The notes below the pieces were generated by a model. It was not told where the DNA came from and did no database searches. It was given only the letters and a program-made list of their open reading frames with translations. Positions 17,441 to 25,450 of a stretch of 64,000 bases of DNA are shown one piece after another. The stretch spans positions 33,836 to 97,835 of the forward strand of contig NZ_AFGF01000040.1 of the NCBI RefSeq assembly GCF_000219125.1, written 5' to 3'. The translations under genes were made by a program, and so were the position numbers. Source of the DNA: Acetonema longum DSM 6540. Lineage in GTDB: Bacteria > Bacillota > Negativicutes > Sporomusales > Acetonemataceae. The stretch's first letter is position 1, and the number at the start of each line of letters is the position of its first letter.

Positions 17441-17464
17441 AACAGGATTCTCGCCCTGTTTTTT
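17441..17464 (+). terminator. weak intrinsic terminator
   Basis: AACAGG (17441-17446) with CCTGTT (17455-17460) and a run of six Ts. The following gene starts 50 bases later, so partial read-through is likely. Confidence 0.55.
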
Positions 17465-17513
17465 AAAATACAGGATGGGAATCCTGTAAAATAAGAGGGA
17501 TGGGGAGGCAGTG

Positions 17514-18311
17514 GTGGATATAAACATGATTCTGGCTTTATTGGTGCTGAGCCACGTCATAGCCGATTTTGTTTTTCAGGGCGATGGAATCGCGGTGGGA
17601 AAGAAAACCGGCTTTCAAAGAATGTTTCAACACGTAGGGCATCATCTGCTGATAAGCGGCATACTCCTTCTGCCTTATCTTAACAGTCGTCTATTGGGGA
17701 TCATCATAGTGCTTGCCCTGCTCCATGGGGCTATAGACAAAGGTAAGACCGCATATGATGAACGGAATGGGGAGCAGGACAAAGGCTTTGAGTCGTTTAT
17801 GGCTGACCAGGCGCTTCATCTGGTTTTAATCGGACTGTCCTGTTCTTTTATAAAAGATATTCAGTTGAATCAATTTGCGCTGAGTTTCGGCGGCTTTTTG
17901 TCAGACTGCTACCCGGTATTTTTGAACGCAACCAACCAGGATGCATTTCAATTCATTGTTGTTTTGACGGGGTACATATTCAATTTTAAAGGGGCAACGA
18001 TCCTTATTCAGAAAGTGCTCGACAAATACCTTCATTTAAAAATGAGTGGAATCAATGAAGATACTATGAATAAGGACCAGAGGAAAAAGAACGCCGGTGA
18101 AGCAATAGGCAATTTAGAGCGGCTGTTGATTCTCACTCTGGTATTGCAGCAACATTATGCGCCTATCGGCCTGGTAGTGGCGGGAAAAGCCCTGGCGCGG
18201 CACAAGCGGCTGGAAGAAAAGAATTTTGCCGAGTATTTTTTAGTCGGTACATTTACCAGTATCAGCATTGCGCTTTTAACGGGGATACTGATTGCAGCGA
18301 TCATCAATTGA
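17514..18311 (+). CDS. DUF3307 membrane protein
   Basis: A 265-residue integral membrane protein. The family mark is the N-terminal LSHVIADFVFQGDGIAVGKK followed by hydrophobic helices and HGAIDKGKTAYDE. The function is unknown. GTG at 17514 sits five bases after GGGGAGG; GTG at 17511 would be too close. It is codirectional with SatD upstream and with the Fic gene 30 bases downstream, so all three may be cotranscribed. Confidence 0.8.
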   Translation: MDINMILALLVLSHVIADFVFQGDGIAVGKKTGFQRMFQHVGHHLLISGILLLPYLNSRLLGIIIVLALLHGAIDKGKTAYDERNGEQDKGFESFMADQALHLVLIGLSCSFIKDIQLNQFALSFGGFLSDCYPVFLNATNQDAFQFIVVLTGYIFNFKGATILIQKVLDKYLHLKMSGINEDTMNKDQRKKNAGEAIGNLERLLILTLVLQQHYAPIGLVVAGKALARHKRLEEKNFAEYFLVGTFTSISIALLTGILIAAIIN

Positions 18312-18341
18312 AGTGCATGGAACTGAAAGGAGGCGGTGGGA

Positions 18342-19073
18342 TTGTTTACCGAGATCGACGCAAGGAAGAAATTGCTTGACGCCAAGCGTCCATTGCCGGT
18401 TCATACCGTCCAAAGCCTGCAGGAACATCTTTTAATCGAGTGGACCTATCATTCCAATGCCATTGAGGGCAATACCTTAACCTTAGCCGAAACCCAAGTA
18501 GTCCTGGAAGGGATCACTGTGGGCGGCAAGACGCTGCGGGAACACCTGGAGGTCATCAATCATCGGGAAGCGATTCTTTACATTGAAGAGATTGTTAAAA
18601 AAGACGAATCTTTGTCCGAGTGGCAGATTAAGAACATCCACCATCTGATAGTAAGCAAAATTGATGATGAAAACGCAGGGGCATATCGCCGGGAGAATGT
18701 GCGGATTGCCGGCGCCAAATACATTCCGCCGCCTTTTTACGAACTGCCGGGGGAAATGGAAAGGCTGATACAATGGTATGAAGGTGACGGCAGAGTATTG
18801 CACCCTGTAGAACGGGCGGCTCAGCTTCATATCCGGTTTGTCGGGATACATCCTTTTGCAGGCGGCAACGGCAGGACCTCCCGGCTGCTTTTGAATCTGG
18901 AACTCATGAAGCATGGCTATCCGCCGGTTGTGATTCATCGGGAATTACGGACGGAGTACTATGATTCTTTGGATCAGGCTCATACTACTGGCGACTGCCG
19001 GGACTTTATCGTTTTGGTAGAAGCAGAATTGAAGCATGAACTTGACACATATTTGAAGCTATTGGATAATTGA
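18342..19073 (+). CDS. Fic domain protein with N-terminal inhibitory motif
   Basis: A 243-residue Fic protein (nucleotidyl-transfer to a target side chain). The inhibitory helix SNAIEGN (about residues 38-44) places it in class II, where the Glu blocks ATP binding in cis. The active loop reads HPFAGGNGRTSR (about residues 170-181): the catalytic His, the GNGR anion hole and the final Arg are present, but the Mg-binding Asp/Glu expected after HPFx is Gly. TTG at 18342, eight bases after AAGGAGG, is preferred over GTG at 18336, which lies two bases from it. No toxin partner is visible beside it. Confidence 0.85.
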   Translation: MFTEIDARKKLLDAKRPLPVHTVQSLQEHLLIEWTYHSNAIEGNTLTLAETQVVLEGITVGGKTLREHLEVINHREAILYIEEIVKKDESLSEWQIKNIHHLIVSKIDDENAGAYRRENVRIAGAKYIPPPFYELPGEMERLIQWYEGDGRVLHPVERAAQLHIRFVGIHPFAGGNGRTSRLLLNLELMKHGYPPVVIHRELRTEYYDSLDQAHTTGDCRDFIVLVEAELKHELDTYLKLLDN

Positions 19074-19158
19074 TAGCGAACATATCAATGCCTAACCCAA
19101 TAAAGGACGGCACAATGCCGGCATCCTTCGATCTTTTAAACTGAGAGGAGATAAAACA

Positions 19159-19419
19159 ATGATTGAACAAAAAATTACCTTAACCGATGCAGGCGGCCTT
19201 CACGCCAGGCCGGCCGCCCTTTTTGTCCAGTTGTGCAAATCATTTCAATGCAAGGTAACAGTAAAGCTCGGGGAAAAGCAGGCTGATGCAAAGAGCATCC
19301 TCAGCCTGATGACCCTGGGAGCCGGTAACGGCGCGATTATTACCGTATGTGCCGACGGTGCTGATGAAGTGCAGGCCATGGAGAAAATTACTTCTTTTTT
19401 CAGCGAAAATTCCCACTGA
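19159..19419 (+). CDS. HPr family phosphocarrier protein
   Basis: An 86-residue PTS phosphocarrier. The phospho-accepting His15 lies in GGLHARPAA, and a Ser at position 47 in DAKSILSLMTLG corresponds to the regulatory Ser46 of Firmicutes. GAGAGGAG lies before the ATG. No ptsI adjoins it. It could serve the fructose-type PTS at 59-61 kb or be a regulatory HPr paralogue. Confidence 0.9.
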   Translation: MIEQKITLTDAGGLHARPAALFVQLCKSFQCKVTVKLGEKQADAKSILSLMTLGAGNGAIITVCADGADEVQAMEKITSFFSENSH

Positions 19420-19556
19420 CCGGATAACATCCGTTGAGCGGCCTATGAGCCATTTTCGATCCTATTTATAATAGATATATCCATACTGAGTTTCCGGATA
19501 AAATAAATCTGCCAGGAAAAACTAGAAACAAACATGTTTCCTGGGAGGTAGAGCGC

Positions 19557-19805
19557 ATGCTATGGTCGATATTGATTGGAATGGTGGCCGGATGGTTGGC
19601 CGGACAGGTATCAAGAGGGCAAGGCTTTGGTGTTTTAGGAAATATAGTTGTGGGTATCATAGGAGCGGTTGTGGGGAATTTCCTGTTTGGCTTACTTGGC
19701 CTGCAGTCTTACGGGACACTCGGTTCTATTGTGACTAGCACCGTTGGGGCGGTATTATTTCTCTGGGTGGTACGACTTTTCACCGGATTGCCGGACAGGC
19801 GGTAG
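19557..19805 (+). CDS. GlsB/YeaQ/YmgE family membrane protein
   Basis: An 82-residue, glycine-rich, three-helix protein (GMVAGWLAGQVSRGQGFGVL, NIVVGIIGAVVGNFLFGL) of the transglycosylase-associated/GlsB stress family. The function is poorly defined and linked to envelope stress. CTGGGAGGT precedes the ATG. Its TAG stop is the first three bases of a dispersed repeat copy. Confidence 0.88.
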   Translation: MLWSILIGMVAGWLAGQVSRGQGFGVLGNIVVGIIGAVVGNFLFGLLGLQSYGTLGSIVTSTVGAVLFLWVVRLFTGLPDRR

Positions 19806-19833
19806 GCACTGTTGAAAAAGGCCCATCTGCAAC
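19803..19833 (+). repeat. dispersed intergenic repeat, copy B
   Basis: Begins with the TAG stop of the preceding gene and continues with TGTTGAAAAAGGCCCATCTG, the core shared with the other copies. Confidence 0.7.
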
Positions 19834-19851
19834 CCAATATAGCACAAACGT

Positions 19852-19881
19852 AGCGCCGGGAGTAATCCCGGCGCTGTTTTT
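19852..19881 (+). terminator. intrinsic terminator of the GlsB gene
   Basis: AGCGCCGGG (19852-19860) pairs perfectly with CCCGGCGCT (19867-19875), followed by a T-run. Confidence 0.9.
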
Positions 19882-20023
19882 CGGTCTTATGAGCCGCTAT
19901 TTCGTATTCTGAGTCAGGGAATTGGCCATCTGAATTTGCATAGTTATTTTTAGTCACGTTTGGTAGATTTGTCATATTTTTGTCATACTTACCCGATATG
20001 ATAGAGGCAAGAAAGCAGTACAT

Positions 20024-20188
20024 TTGTCCGGCAGCATCAGTTTACATACATTATGGCATTGGGCTATGATCCGTATATTTTGACAATTCCTGGTGCTGCC
20101 GGATAAAGTGGCTGAGATATAAATAGTGCTCTGAACTTTTAAGGTGACAGAACACTAGGGCTCGCGTCTCTGACGTGGGTCCTTTTTT
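20024..20188 (+). ncRNA. candidate structured non-coding RNA
   Basis: A gene-free region with three consecutive pairings: TCCGGCAGCATCAG (20027-20040) with CTGGTGCTGCCGGA (20090-20103), AGTGCTCTG (20125-20133) with CAGAACACT (20148-20156), and a terminator GGGCTCGCGTC (20158-20168) with GACGTGGGTCC (20172-20182) plus six Ts. The next gene runs the other way, so this is not the leader of a downstream gene but probably an independent small RNA of about 165 bases. I could not match it to 6S RNA, tmRNA or a riboswitch class I know. Confidence 0.45.
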
Positions 20189-20251
20189 CATATGATACAG
20201 AAAAACTATCTGTTGCCTATGAAGCCGAAAAGAAACCCTTTATGAATGAGT

Positions 20252-20304
20252 CCGCCCGCAGGAGGCTGAAGTGACGCAGCTGGGCCTTTTTCAAGGGTTC
20301 CCTA
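20252..20304 (-). repeat. dispersed intergenic repeat, copy C
   Basis: On the minus strand it starts with the TAG stop of the amidotransferase-type gene, then reads CCTTGAAAAAGGCCCAG and CTGCGTCACTTCAGCCTCCT. The last block is almost identical to copy A. Confidence 0.75.
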
Positions 20305-21039
20305 GTTGCTTGCGGCATGAATGAACGCCCGGAACAGTGCCAGCATGGCCGGATTGGTTGCCGCTAATATTTCCGGATGCCACTGGACTCCCAATACAAA
20401 AAGCTCCCCCGGGCGTTCTATGGCTTCGATGACACCATCTTTGGAGCGGGCAGTCACGTTAAAGCCCGGAGCAACCGCCTTCAGCGCCTGATGGTGATAG
20501 CTGTTCACCGGGAGCTGCGTCTGTCCCAGGATGCCGGCCAGAGCCGACGCCGGTTCCAAATCCGCCGTATGCCACAAGGCGTCCCGCTGGGCAGTGGTCT
20601 GAGAGTGTTTGATGCTGCAGCCTTCTATTTGCGACAGATCCTGATACAGCGTGCCGCCATAAGCGATATTGAGCATTTGGATCCCCCGGCAGATTCCCAG
20701 CATGGGTTTGCGCGAATCCTCCGCTGCCTGGATGGCCAGCAATTCATGGCGATCCCGGTAATGATTGACGGTACCCAGTTTTTCCAGCGGCTCCTCTCCG
20801 AACAGCAGAGGATCCACATCAGGACCGCCGGACAGAATAAGTCCATCTATGGCCAGGATCTGCTCCCGGACAATAGTCTCGTCGGTTATCGGCGGCAGCA
20901 GCAGAGGTACGCCGCCGGCCAGGGTCACGGCGGTGATATAATCCATATTGACACAAGCCCTGGCTATTCCCGACGTGACGGCTCCTTCCATAGGTATGGT
21001 GCTGCAGGTGATCCCAATGATTGGTTTGCGCGCTGACAA
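20302..21039 (-). CDS. class I glutamine amidotransferase-like hydrolase (PuuD type)
   Basis: A 245-residue protein of the gamma-glutamyl-gamma-aminobutyrate hydrolase family. The catalytic Cys is in MLGICRGIQMLN and the His/Glu in GVQWHPE; the N-terminal PIIGITCS is typical. It should hydrolyse gamma-glutamyl amides. TTG at 21039 lies correctly after GGAGGGG; upstream ATG at 21054 would contain that site inside the gene. The neighbouring divergent gene encodes isoaspartyl dipeptidase, so both may serve peptide/amide nitrogen recovery. The stop codon is provided by a dispersed repeat. Confidence 0.88.
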   Translation of the reverse strand: MSARKPIIGITCSTIPMEGAVTSGIARACVNMDYITAVTLAGGVPLLLPPITDETIVREQILAIDGLILSGGPDVDPLLFGEEPLEKLGTVNHYRDRHELLAIQAAEDSRKPMLGICRGIQMLNIAYGGTLYQDLSQIEGCSIKHSQTTAQRDALWHTADLEPASALAGILGQTQLPVNSYHHQALKAVAPGFNVTARSKDGVIEAIERPGELFVLGVQWHPEILAATNPAMLALFRAFIHAASN

Positions 21040-21245
21040 GGTAACCCCTCCCATTTTCACGGTTTTTCCCCGGCGCTTGCCGGCACAACAGGGTGAGTGC
21101 GGAGCCTCCGCAAAGAATGCGCAAATAAACGGCGCACTTTTATCATAGATTATGTAATAGTTATGGCAAACGACAATAAACTCCTTTATGGGTTAAAAAA
21201 GACCGGCCTGCCTAGCCGGAAAATCAGAGAAAGAAGGTTGTATGA

Positions 21246-22421
21246 TTGACGGTATTGATTAAAAACGCTAATGTATACGCTCCGGAAAACCTTGGCCGGC
21301 AGGATATTTTGATTGCCGGCGAAAAAATTCTCCGCCTGGACCGGAACATTGAACCTGGCGGCGTGGCGGCCTGCTTGCCGGATATGGAGATCCTGGATGC
21401 CCGGGGGAGCGTCGTTCTGCCCGGGCTGATAGATCCCCATGTCCATTTAATTGGCGGCGGCGGTGAGATGGGATTTGCTACCCGCACGCCGGAAGTCTCT
21501 CTGGAAAAGATCATTGAAGCCGGTGTGACCACGGCGGTCGGTTTATTGGGAACCGATGGCATTGCCCGGTCTGTGGAGCCGCTTCTGGCCAAGGCCAAGG
21601 GGCTTGAAACCGAAGGAATTACTACTTACATTTATACCGGCTCTTATACGACGCCCAGCGTAACCATTACCGGCAGCGTGGCCCGGGATATCATGTTTAT
21701 CGATAAGATCATCGGCGTGAAGATGGCCTTGTCGGATCACCGTTCGTCACATTTTACTTTTGACGAGCTGGTCCGGCTGGCATCTGACGCCCGGGTGGCA
21801 GGCATGCTGAGCGGCAAGCCTGGTATTGTCCATATTCACATGGGCGAAGGCAAAGGCCGGCTGGATATGATCATGAAGGCCGCAGCTGAAACCGATATCC
21901 CAGTTACCCAATTTATGCCGACCCACGTTACCCGTACCAGAGAATTGTTTGAGCAGGCCAAAGAATTTGCCAAACTGGGGGGACACATTGACATCACATC
22001 CTTCGGTGAACTTACGGCTGCTGACAAAATTAAGCCCAGTCGGGCGATCTCAGAGTGTATCAAGGACGGCGTTCCGGCGGCAAATATCACCGTCAGTTCC
22101 GACGGCAACGGCAGCGTCCCCCAATACGACTCAGCGGGAAACATCATCGGCATAGGCATAGGCAGTCTGGATGCATCCCTCATGGTGTTGAAAAATCTGG
22201 TGCAACAGGAAAAATTGGATATCGGTCAGGCGATTCCTTTTTTTACCGCCCATGTGGCCAAAGTCTTAGGCATCTATCCCCGGAAAGGCTGCATCCGTCA
22301 GGACAGCGACGCGGACCTGCTGGTTATGGACCGGGATCTCAAGCTGCAGGTGGTTTTGGCTAAAGGCAGGAAGATGATGGATCAGGGGCGGGTGATTGCT
22401 AAGGGGACTTTTGCCCGGTGA
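21246..22421 (+). CDS. iadA: beta-aspartyl (isoaspartyl) dipeptidase
   Basis: A 391-residue amidohydrolase-superfamily enzyme that cleaves iso-Asp-X dipeptides from damaged proteins. The metal ligands are visible: DPHVHLIGGGG, the carbamylated-Lys region IIGVKMALSDHR, the histidines in IVHIHMGEG and FMPTHVTR, and the Asp in SSDGNGSVP. The start is TTG at 21246, with AGAAGG upstream. It is divergent from the PuuD-like gene and convergent with the MscS gene. Confidence 0.93.
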   Translation: MTVLIKNANVYAPENLGRQDILIAGEKILRLDRNIEPGGVAACLPDMEILDARGSVVLPGLIDPHVHLIGGGGEMGFATRTPEVSLEKIIEAGVTTAVGLLGTDGIARSVEPLLAKAKGLETEGITTYIYTGSYTTPSVTITGSVARDIMFIDKIIGVKMALSDHRSSHFTFDELVRLASDARVAGMLSGKPGIVHIHMGEGKGRLDMIMKAAAETDIPVTQFMPTHVTRTRELFEQAKEFAKLGGHIDITSFGELTAADKIKPSRAISECIKDGVPAANITVSSDGNGSVPQYDSAGNIIGIGIGSLDASLMVLKNLVQQEKLDIGQAIPFFTAHVAKVLGIYPRKGCIRQDSDADLLVMDRDLKLQVVLAKGRKMMDQGRVIAKGTFAR

Positions 22422-22450
22422 GCCAGACCGGTTCTTGCCCGGCTTAACAA

Positions 22451-23542
22451 TCAATTCGGGTCGGAGCCGGAGGGATTCCGGGTTTCAAGATAGACGCTTT
22501 GACTGGGCAAAGCAATTTTTACTCCTTCGTCTTCCAATATCTTCATAATCTCGAAATGAACCTCTTCATTAATCTTCAGGTATTCTCCCCATACGGCGGT
22601 GGCTGTAAAGCAATAGATAAGAATGGTCAGTCCATGTTGCCCGAAAGAATTCAATCTCACAAAAATCGTTTTATTATCAATGCCCTTGTGGTCTAAAAGC
22701 ATCTTTTCGATGCGGGTTATACAATTTTTTAGTTTGTCGCTGGAAGTGTCATACCTTACTTCCAAATTAAAAGAGATCCGGCGTAAGGTTCTCCGGCTGA
22801 AGTTGATAATCGGCGAATTAATCAGTCCGGCATTGGGAATTGTGACGACAGATGCATCGAACTGCCTGATTCTGATGCTGCGAAAGCTGATGTCTTCCAC
22901 GGTCCCTTCCACATCGCCGGTTTTAACCCAATCGCCGATGCTAAACGGTTTATCGGTGATGATCACAACGCCCGAGAAAATATTGGCCAGCAAATCCTTG
23001 GCAGCCAGGGCGAAGGCCAGACCGCCCAGCCCCAGGCCGGCGATAAACCCATTGATGTCGTACCCCCATCTGCTGGCTACGACCACAAACGCCATGGCGA
23101 TGACCAGCAGTCTGAGTATTTTGGAGAAAAAGGGGATGAGAATGCTGTCGATTTTTTTGTTAAACAGGCGAAAGACTTCTTTCTCGTCGGCGGCATAAAG
23201 ACCGATCAGGGTATAGACGCTGTCGGCGGTGAAAACGACAATAGCCGTGGCCGCCAGATTATCTAAAAAAGTATAAGATGCAGCGGGCAGATAGTGTTTC
23301 AAACCCAGGTAAAATCCCATAAAGACAAAGAAATGCTTTAATGGCTTCTGCAAAGCCTGCAATAAGAAAGCGTTGCCCATGCTGGGCATAGAGAAGAAAA
23401 AGCGGAAAATATAGCGGACAAAAAGATTCTGCAGCAGGATAAAGGCGCCCAGTATGCCGAGTGATACCGACAGGCGCGCAAGATGGGCATGGTTAAAAAG
23501 CGTCTGAAAGTATTCCGTGAGTTCCGGTAGATTGAAATTCAA
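22451..23542 (-). CDS. MscS-family mechanosensitive channel
   Basis: A 363-residue membrane protein with four or five N-terminal helices, the pore-lining helix FIAGLGLGGLAFALAAKDLLAN, and the beta domain starting FSGVVIITDKPFSIGDWVKTGDVEG. It opens on membrane tension to release solutes in hypo-osmotic shock. It ends 30 bases from the convergent iadA. Confidence 0.94.
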   Translation of the reverse strand: MNFNLPELTEYFQTLFNHAHLARLSVSLGILGAFILLQNLFVRYIFRFFFSMPSMGNAFLLQALQKPLKHFFVFMGFYLGLKHYLPAASYTFLDNLAATAIVVFTADSVYTLIGLYAADEKEVFRLFNKKIDSILIPFFSKILRLLVIAMAFVVVASRWGYDINGFIAGLGLGGLAFALAAKDLLANIFSGVVIITDKPFSIGDWVKTGDVEGTVEDISFRSIRIRQFDASVVTIPNAGLINSPIINFSRRTLRRISFNLEVRYDTSSDKLKNCITRIEKMLLDHKGIDNKTIFVRLNSFGQHGLTILIYCFTATAVWGEYLKINEEVHFEIMKILEDEGVKIALPSQSVYLETRNPSGSDPN

Positions 23543-23718
23543 CTATGATCCTCCTTCCAAAGGTTAAGATACCGGTTTTAGTAATATTCAACATAACTGT
23601 CTTTCTTGCCTGCCGGAATAAGTTGCGTGGGATCAATAGAAAAATATAGAAGATATTGCCGGGAAATATGCGTTATAATAAAAGTGGCTCGAATTTAAAC
23701 GAAACAAGGAGATCAGAA

Positions 23719-24195
23719 ATGGCCATTGAAGCAGTGAAAGAATATTTTAGGCAATACGGCAGAGAAAAAGAGATTCGGGAATTTGCCGAATCCAGCGCCA
23801 CGGTGGAACTAGCCGCTCAGGCAGTCGGGGTCATACCGGCGCGGATTGCTAAAACGTTGTCTTTTCAAGGGGAGACAGGCTGTATTTTAGTAGTGACAGC
23901 TGGCGATGCCAAAGTGGACAACGTCAAGTTTAAGGCTGAATTCGGCTTGAAGGCCAGAATGCTGACACCGGAGGACGCGCTGGCGCAAACCGGACATGCG
24001 GTGGGCGGCGTCTGCCCTTTTGGCATAAAAAACCCTGAGGTCAAAACCTATCTGGACATTTCGTTAAAACGGTTTGACACGATCTTCCCGGCCTGCGGCA
24101 GCAGCAACTCGGCCATCGAATTAACCTGTGATGAATTGTATCGCTATTCTCAGGGATTAAAATGGGTGGATGTCTGCAAAAATTGGGAAGAATAA
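23719..24195 (+). CDS. YbaK/EbsC family aminoacyl-tRNA deacylase-like protein
   Basis: A 158-residue protein of the YbaK/ProX editing fold (VIPARIAKTLSF, TAGDAKVDNVKFK, GHAVGGVCPFGI, FPACGSSNSAIELTCDEL). Relatives hydrolyse mischarged tRNAs such as Cys-tRNA-Pro; specificity here is unknown. ATG 23719 follows AAGGAGA; the upstream ATG at 23656 has no such site. Confidence 0.9.
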   Translation: MAIEAVKEYFRQYGREKEIREFAESSATVELAAQAVGVIPARIAKTLSFQGETGCILVVTAGDAKVDNVKFKAEFGLKARMLTPEDALAQTGHAVGGVCPFGIKNPEVKTYLDISLKRFDTIFPACGSSNSAIELTCDELYRYSQGLKWVDVCKNWEE

Positions 24196-24253
24196 AGAAA
24201 CCAGGCCCTGATATCCTGACGGATACCGAGTCCTGGTCAGATTGCCGGCAATG

Positions 24254-24280
24254 AAAAGGACAGGCTCAGCCTGTCCTTTT
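24254..24280. terminator. bidirectional terminator
   Basis: A perfect 13-base inverted repeat AAAAGGACAGGCT/AGCCTGTCCTTTT around one base, with A and T tracts on both sides. It serves the convergent ybaK-like and OmpA-like genes. Confidence 0.9.
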
Positions 24281-24344
24281 CATTGTTATGTTTTAAGCAG
24301 CTACGGTGCTTATGTCAGGTTGGCGTAGTGCCGACGCACGTCCG

Positions 24345-25214
24345 TTAGTCCTTTATGGTTATGGTGAGAACTTGTTCTTTCGATAATACGTTATCCGATT
24401 TTAAGACATCCACCCGGCGGTTGGCGCTCCAAGAGGCCGAGTCCTGACCTTTTTTGAGAGGATGATCTTCGCCAAAGGCATAAACAACGACGCGGTCGGC
24501 AGCAATGCCATTGTCAACAAAGTATTTTTTTATGGTTTGAGCACGACGCTCGGACAATGACTGGTTGTAATCCCGGTCGCCCCACTGATCGGCATGACCG
24601 ATCACGATAACATACATTTTATTATTTTCTTTGAGAAGTTTAAGATTGTCGTTCATTACCCCAGCTTGATCGGCGCGGAGAGCTGCCTGATCAAAATCGA
24701 AGTATACTGACGACAGCTGTTTGCTGCTGACTGTTACGGGCGCCGGGGCTTCCGGAGCTGGAGTGGATTTTTTACCCCAGTTCTTCAAAAATTCAACCAT
24801 TTTGGTTTGATTGTTGTCTTGGGCGATTTGAAGGGCCGTTTTGCCGTTGTTATCGACAGCATTGATGTCAGCCCCATTTTCCAACAGCAGTCTTGCTACG
24901 TCAATATAACCCTGTTGAGCGGCATACATTAAAGCAGTTTTGCCATCCTTGTCTTTAGCGTTAACATCTGCGCCTTTGTCAATCAATATTTTTGCAACAT
25001 CGGTGTGTCCCTGATAGGCCGCCAGCATCAGGACGGTTTTGCCATCCTTGGCTTTTAAGTTGGGGTCTTCGCCCTGGTCCAGCAAAGATTGCACCTGAGT
25101 GGTATTACCGTCTTTTACTGCAGTCACTAATGCTTTCTCTTTTTCAGAGCAGCCTGATACAAGAAGCATCGCAAAGACCGCCAGTAACAAGGCAAACTTG
25201 GAAACCAATTTCAT
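24345..25214 (-). CDS. lipoprotein with ankyrin repeats and an OmpA peptidoglycan-binding domain
   Basis: A 289-residue exported lipoprotein: signal peptide with lipobox LLVSGC (Cys at about 21), four ankyrin repeats at about residues 25-145 (DGKTVLMLAAYQGHTDVAKI, DGKTALMYAAQQGYIDVARL), a Pro/Ala linker, then an OmpA domain (about 160-280; IGHADQWGDRDYNQSLSERR and the ANRRVDV motif). The OmpA domain should hold peptidoglycan and the lipid anchor a membrane, as in Pal; the ankyrin part suggests a protein partner. ATG 25214 follows GGAGG. Confidence 0.9.
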   Translation of the reverse strand: MKLVSKFALLLAVFAMLLVSGCSEKEKALVTAVKDGNTTQVQSLLDQGEDPNLKAKDGKTVLMLAAYQGHTDVAKILIDKGADVNAKDKDGKTALMYAAQQGYIDVARLLLENGADINAVDNNGKTALQIAQDNNQTKMVEFLKNWGKKSTPAPEAPAPVTVSSKQLSSVYFDFDQAALRADQAGVMNDNLKLLKENNKMYVIVIGHADQWGDRDYNQSLSERRAQTIKKYFVDNGIAADRVVVYAFGEDHPLKKGQDSASWSANRRVDVLKSDNVLSKEQVLTITIKD

Positions 25215-25450
25215 AGCAAATATCCTCCGTTTTTCAAGCTTATTTGAAACCATTCTGCGAGAACAACTCGTTTTCTATTCTGGAAAATTCACCCCCTAGA
25301 AGTTTTATGTACCTATTTTACCATAATCTTCGCAACTAATAAATCCGACTTAACGCTTATCCATAATTTACCTTGCAGGACCGGCAACCTACGAACAGAT
25401 AGAGAGGATGAGTGCACTGTCCAAGGAGTATGCTAGAACCCGGCTGCTTA

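Noticed and set aside
20024..20188. Identification as 6S RNA, tmRNA or a guanidine or c-di-GMP riboswitch
   Set aside because: No closing 5'-3' helix with central bubble, no tag frame, and conserved cores of those riboswitches are missing; left as unassigned RNA.
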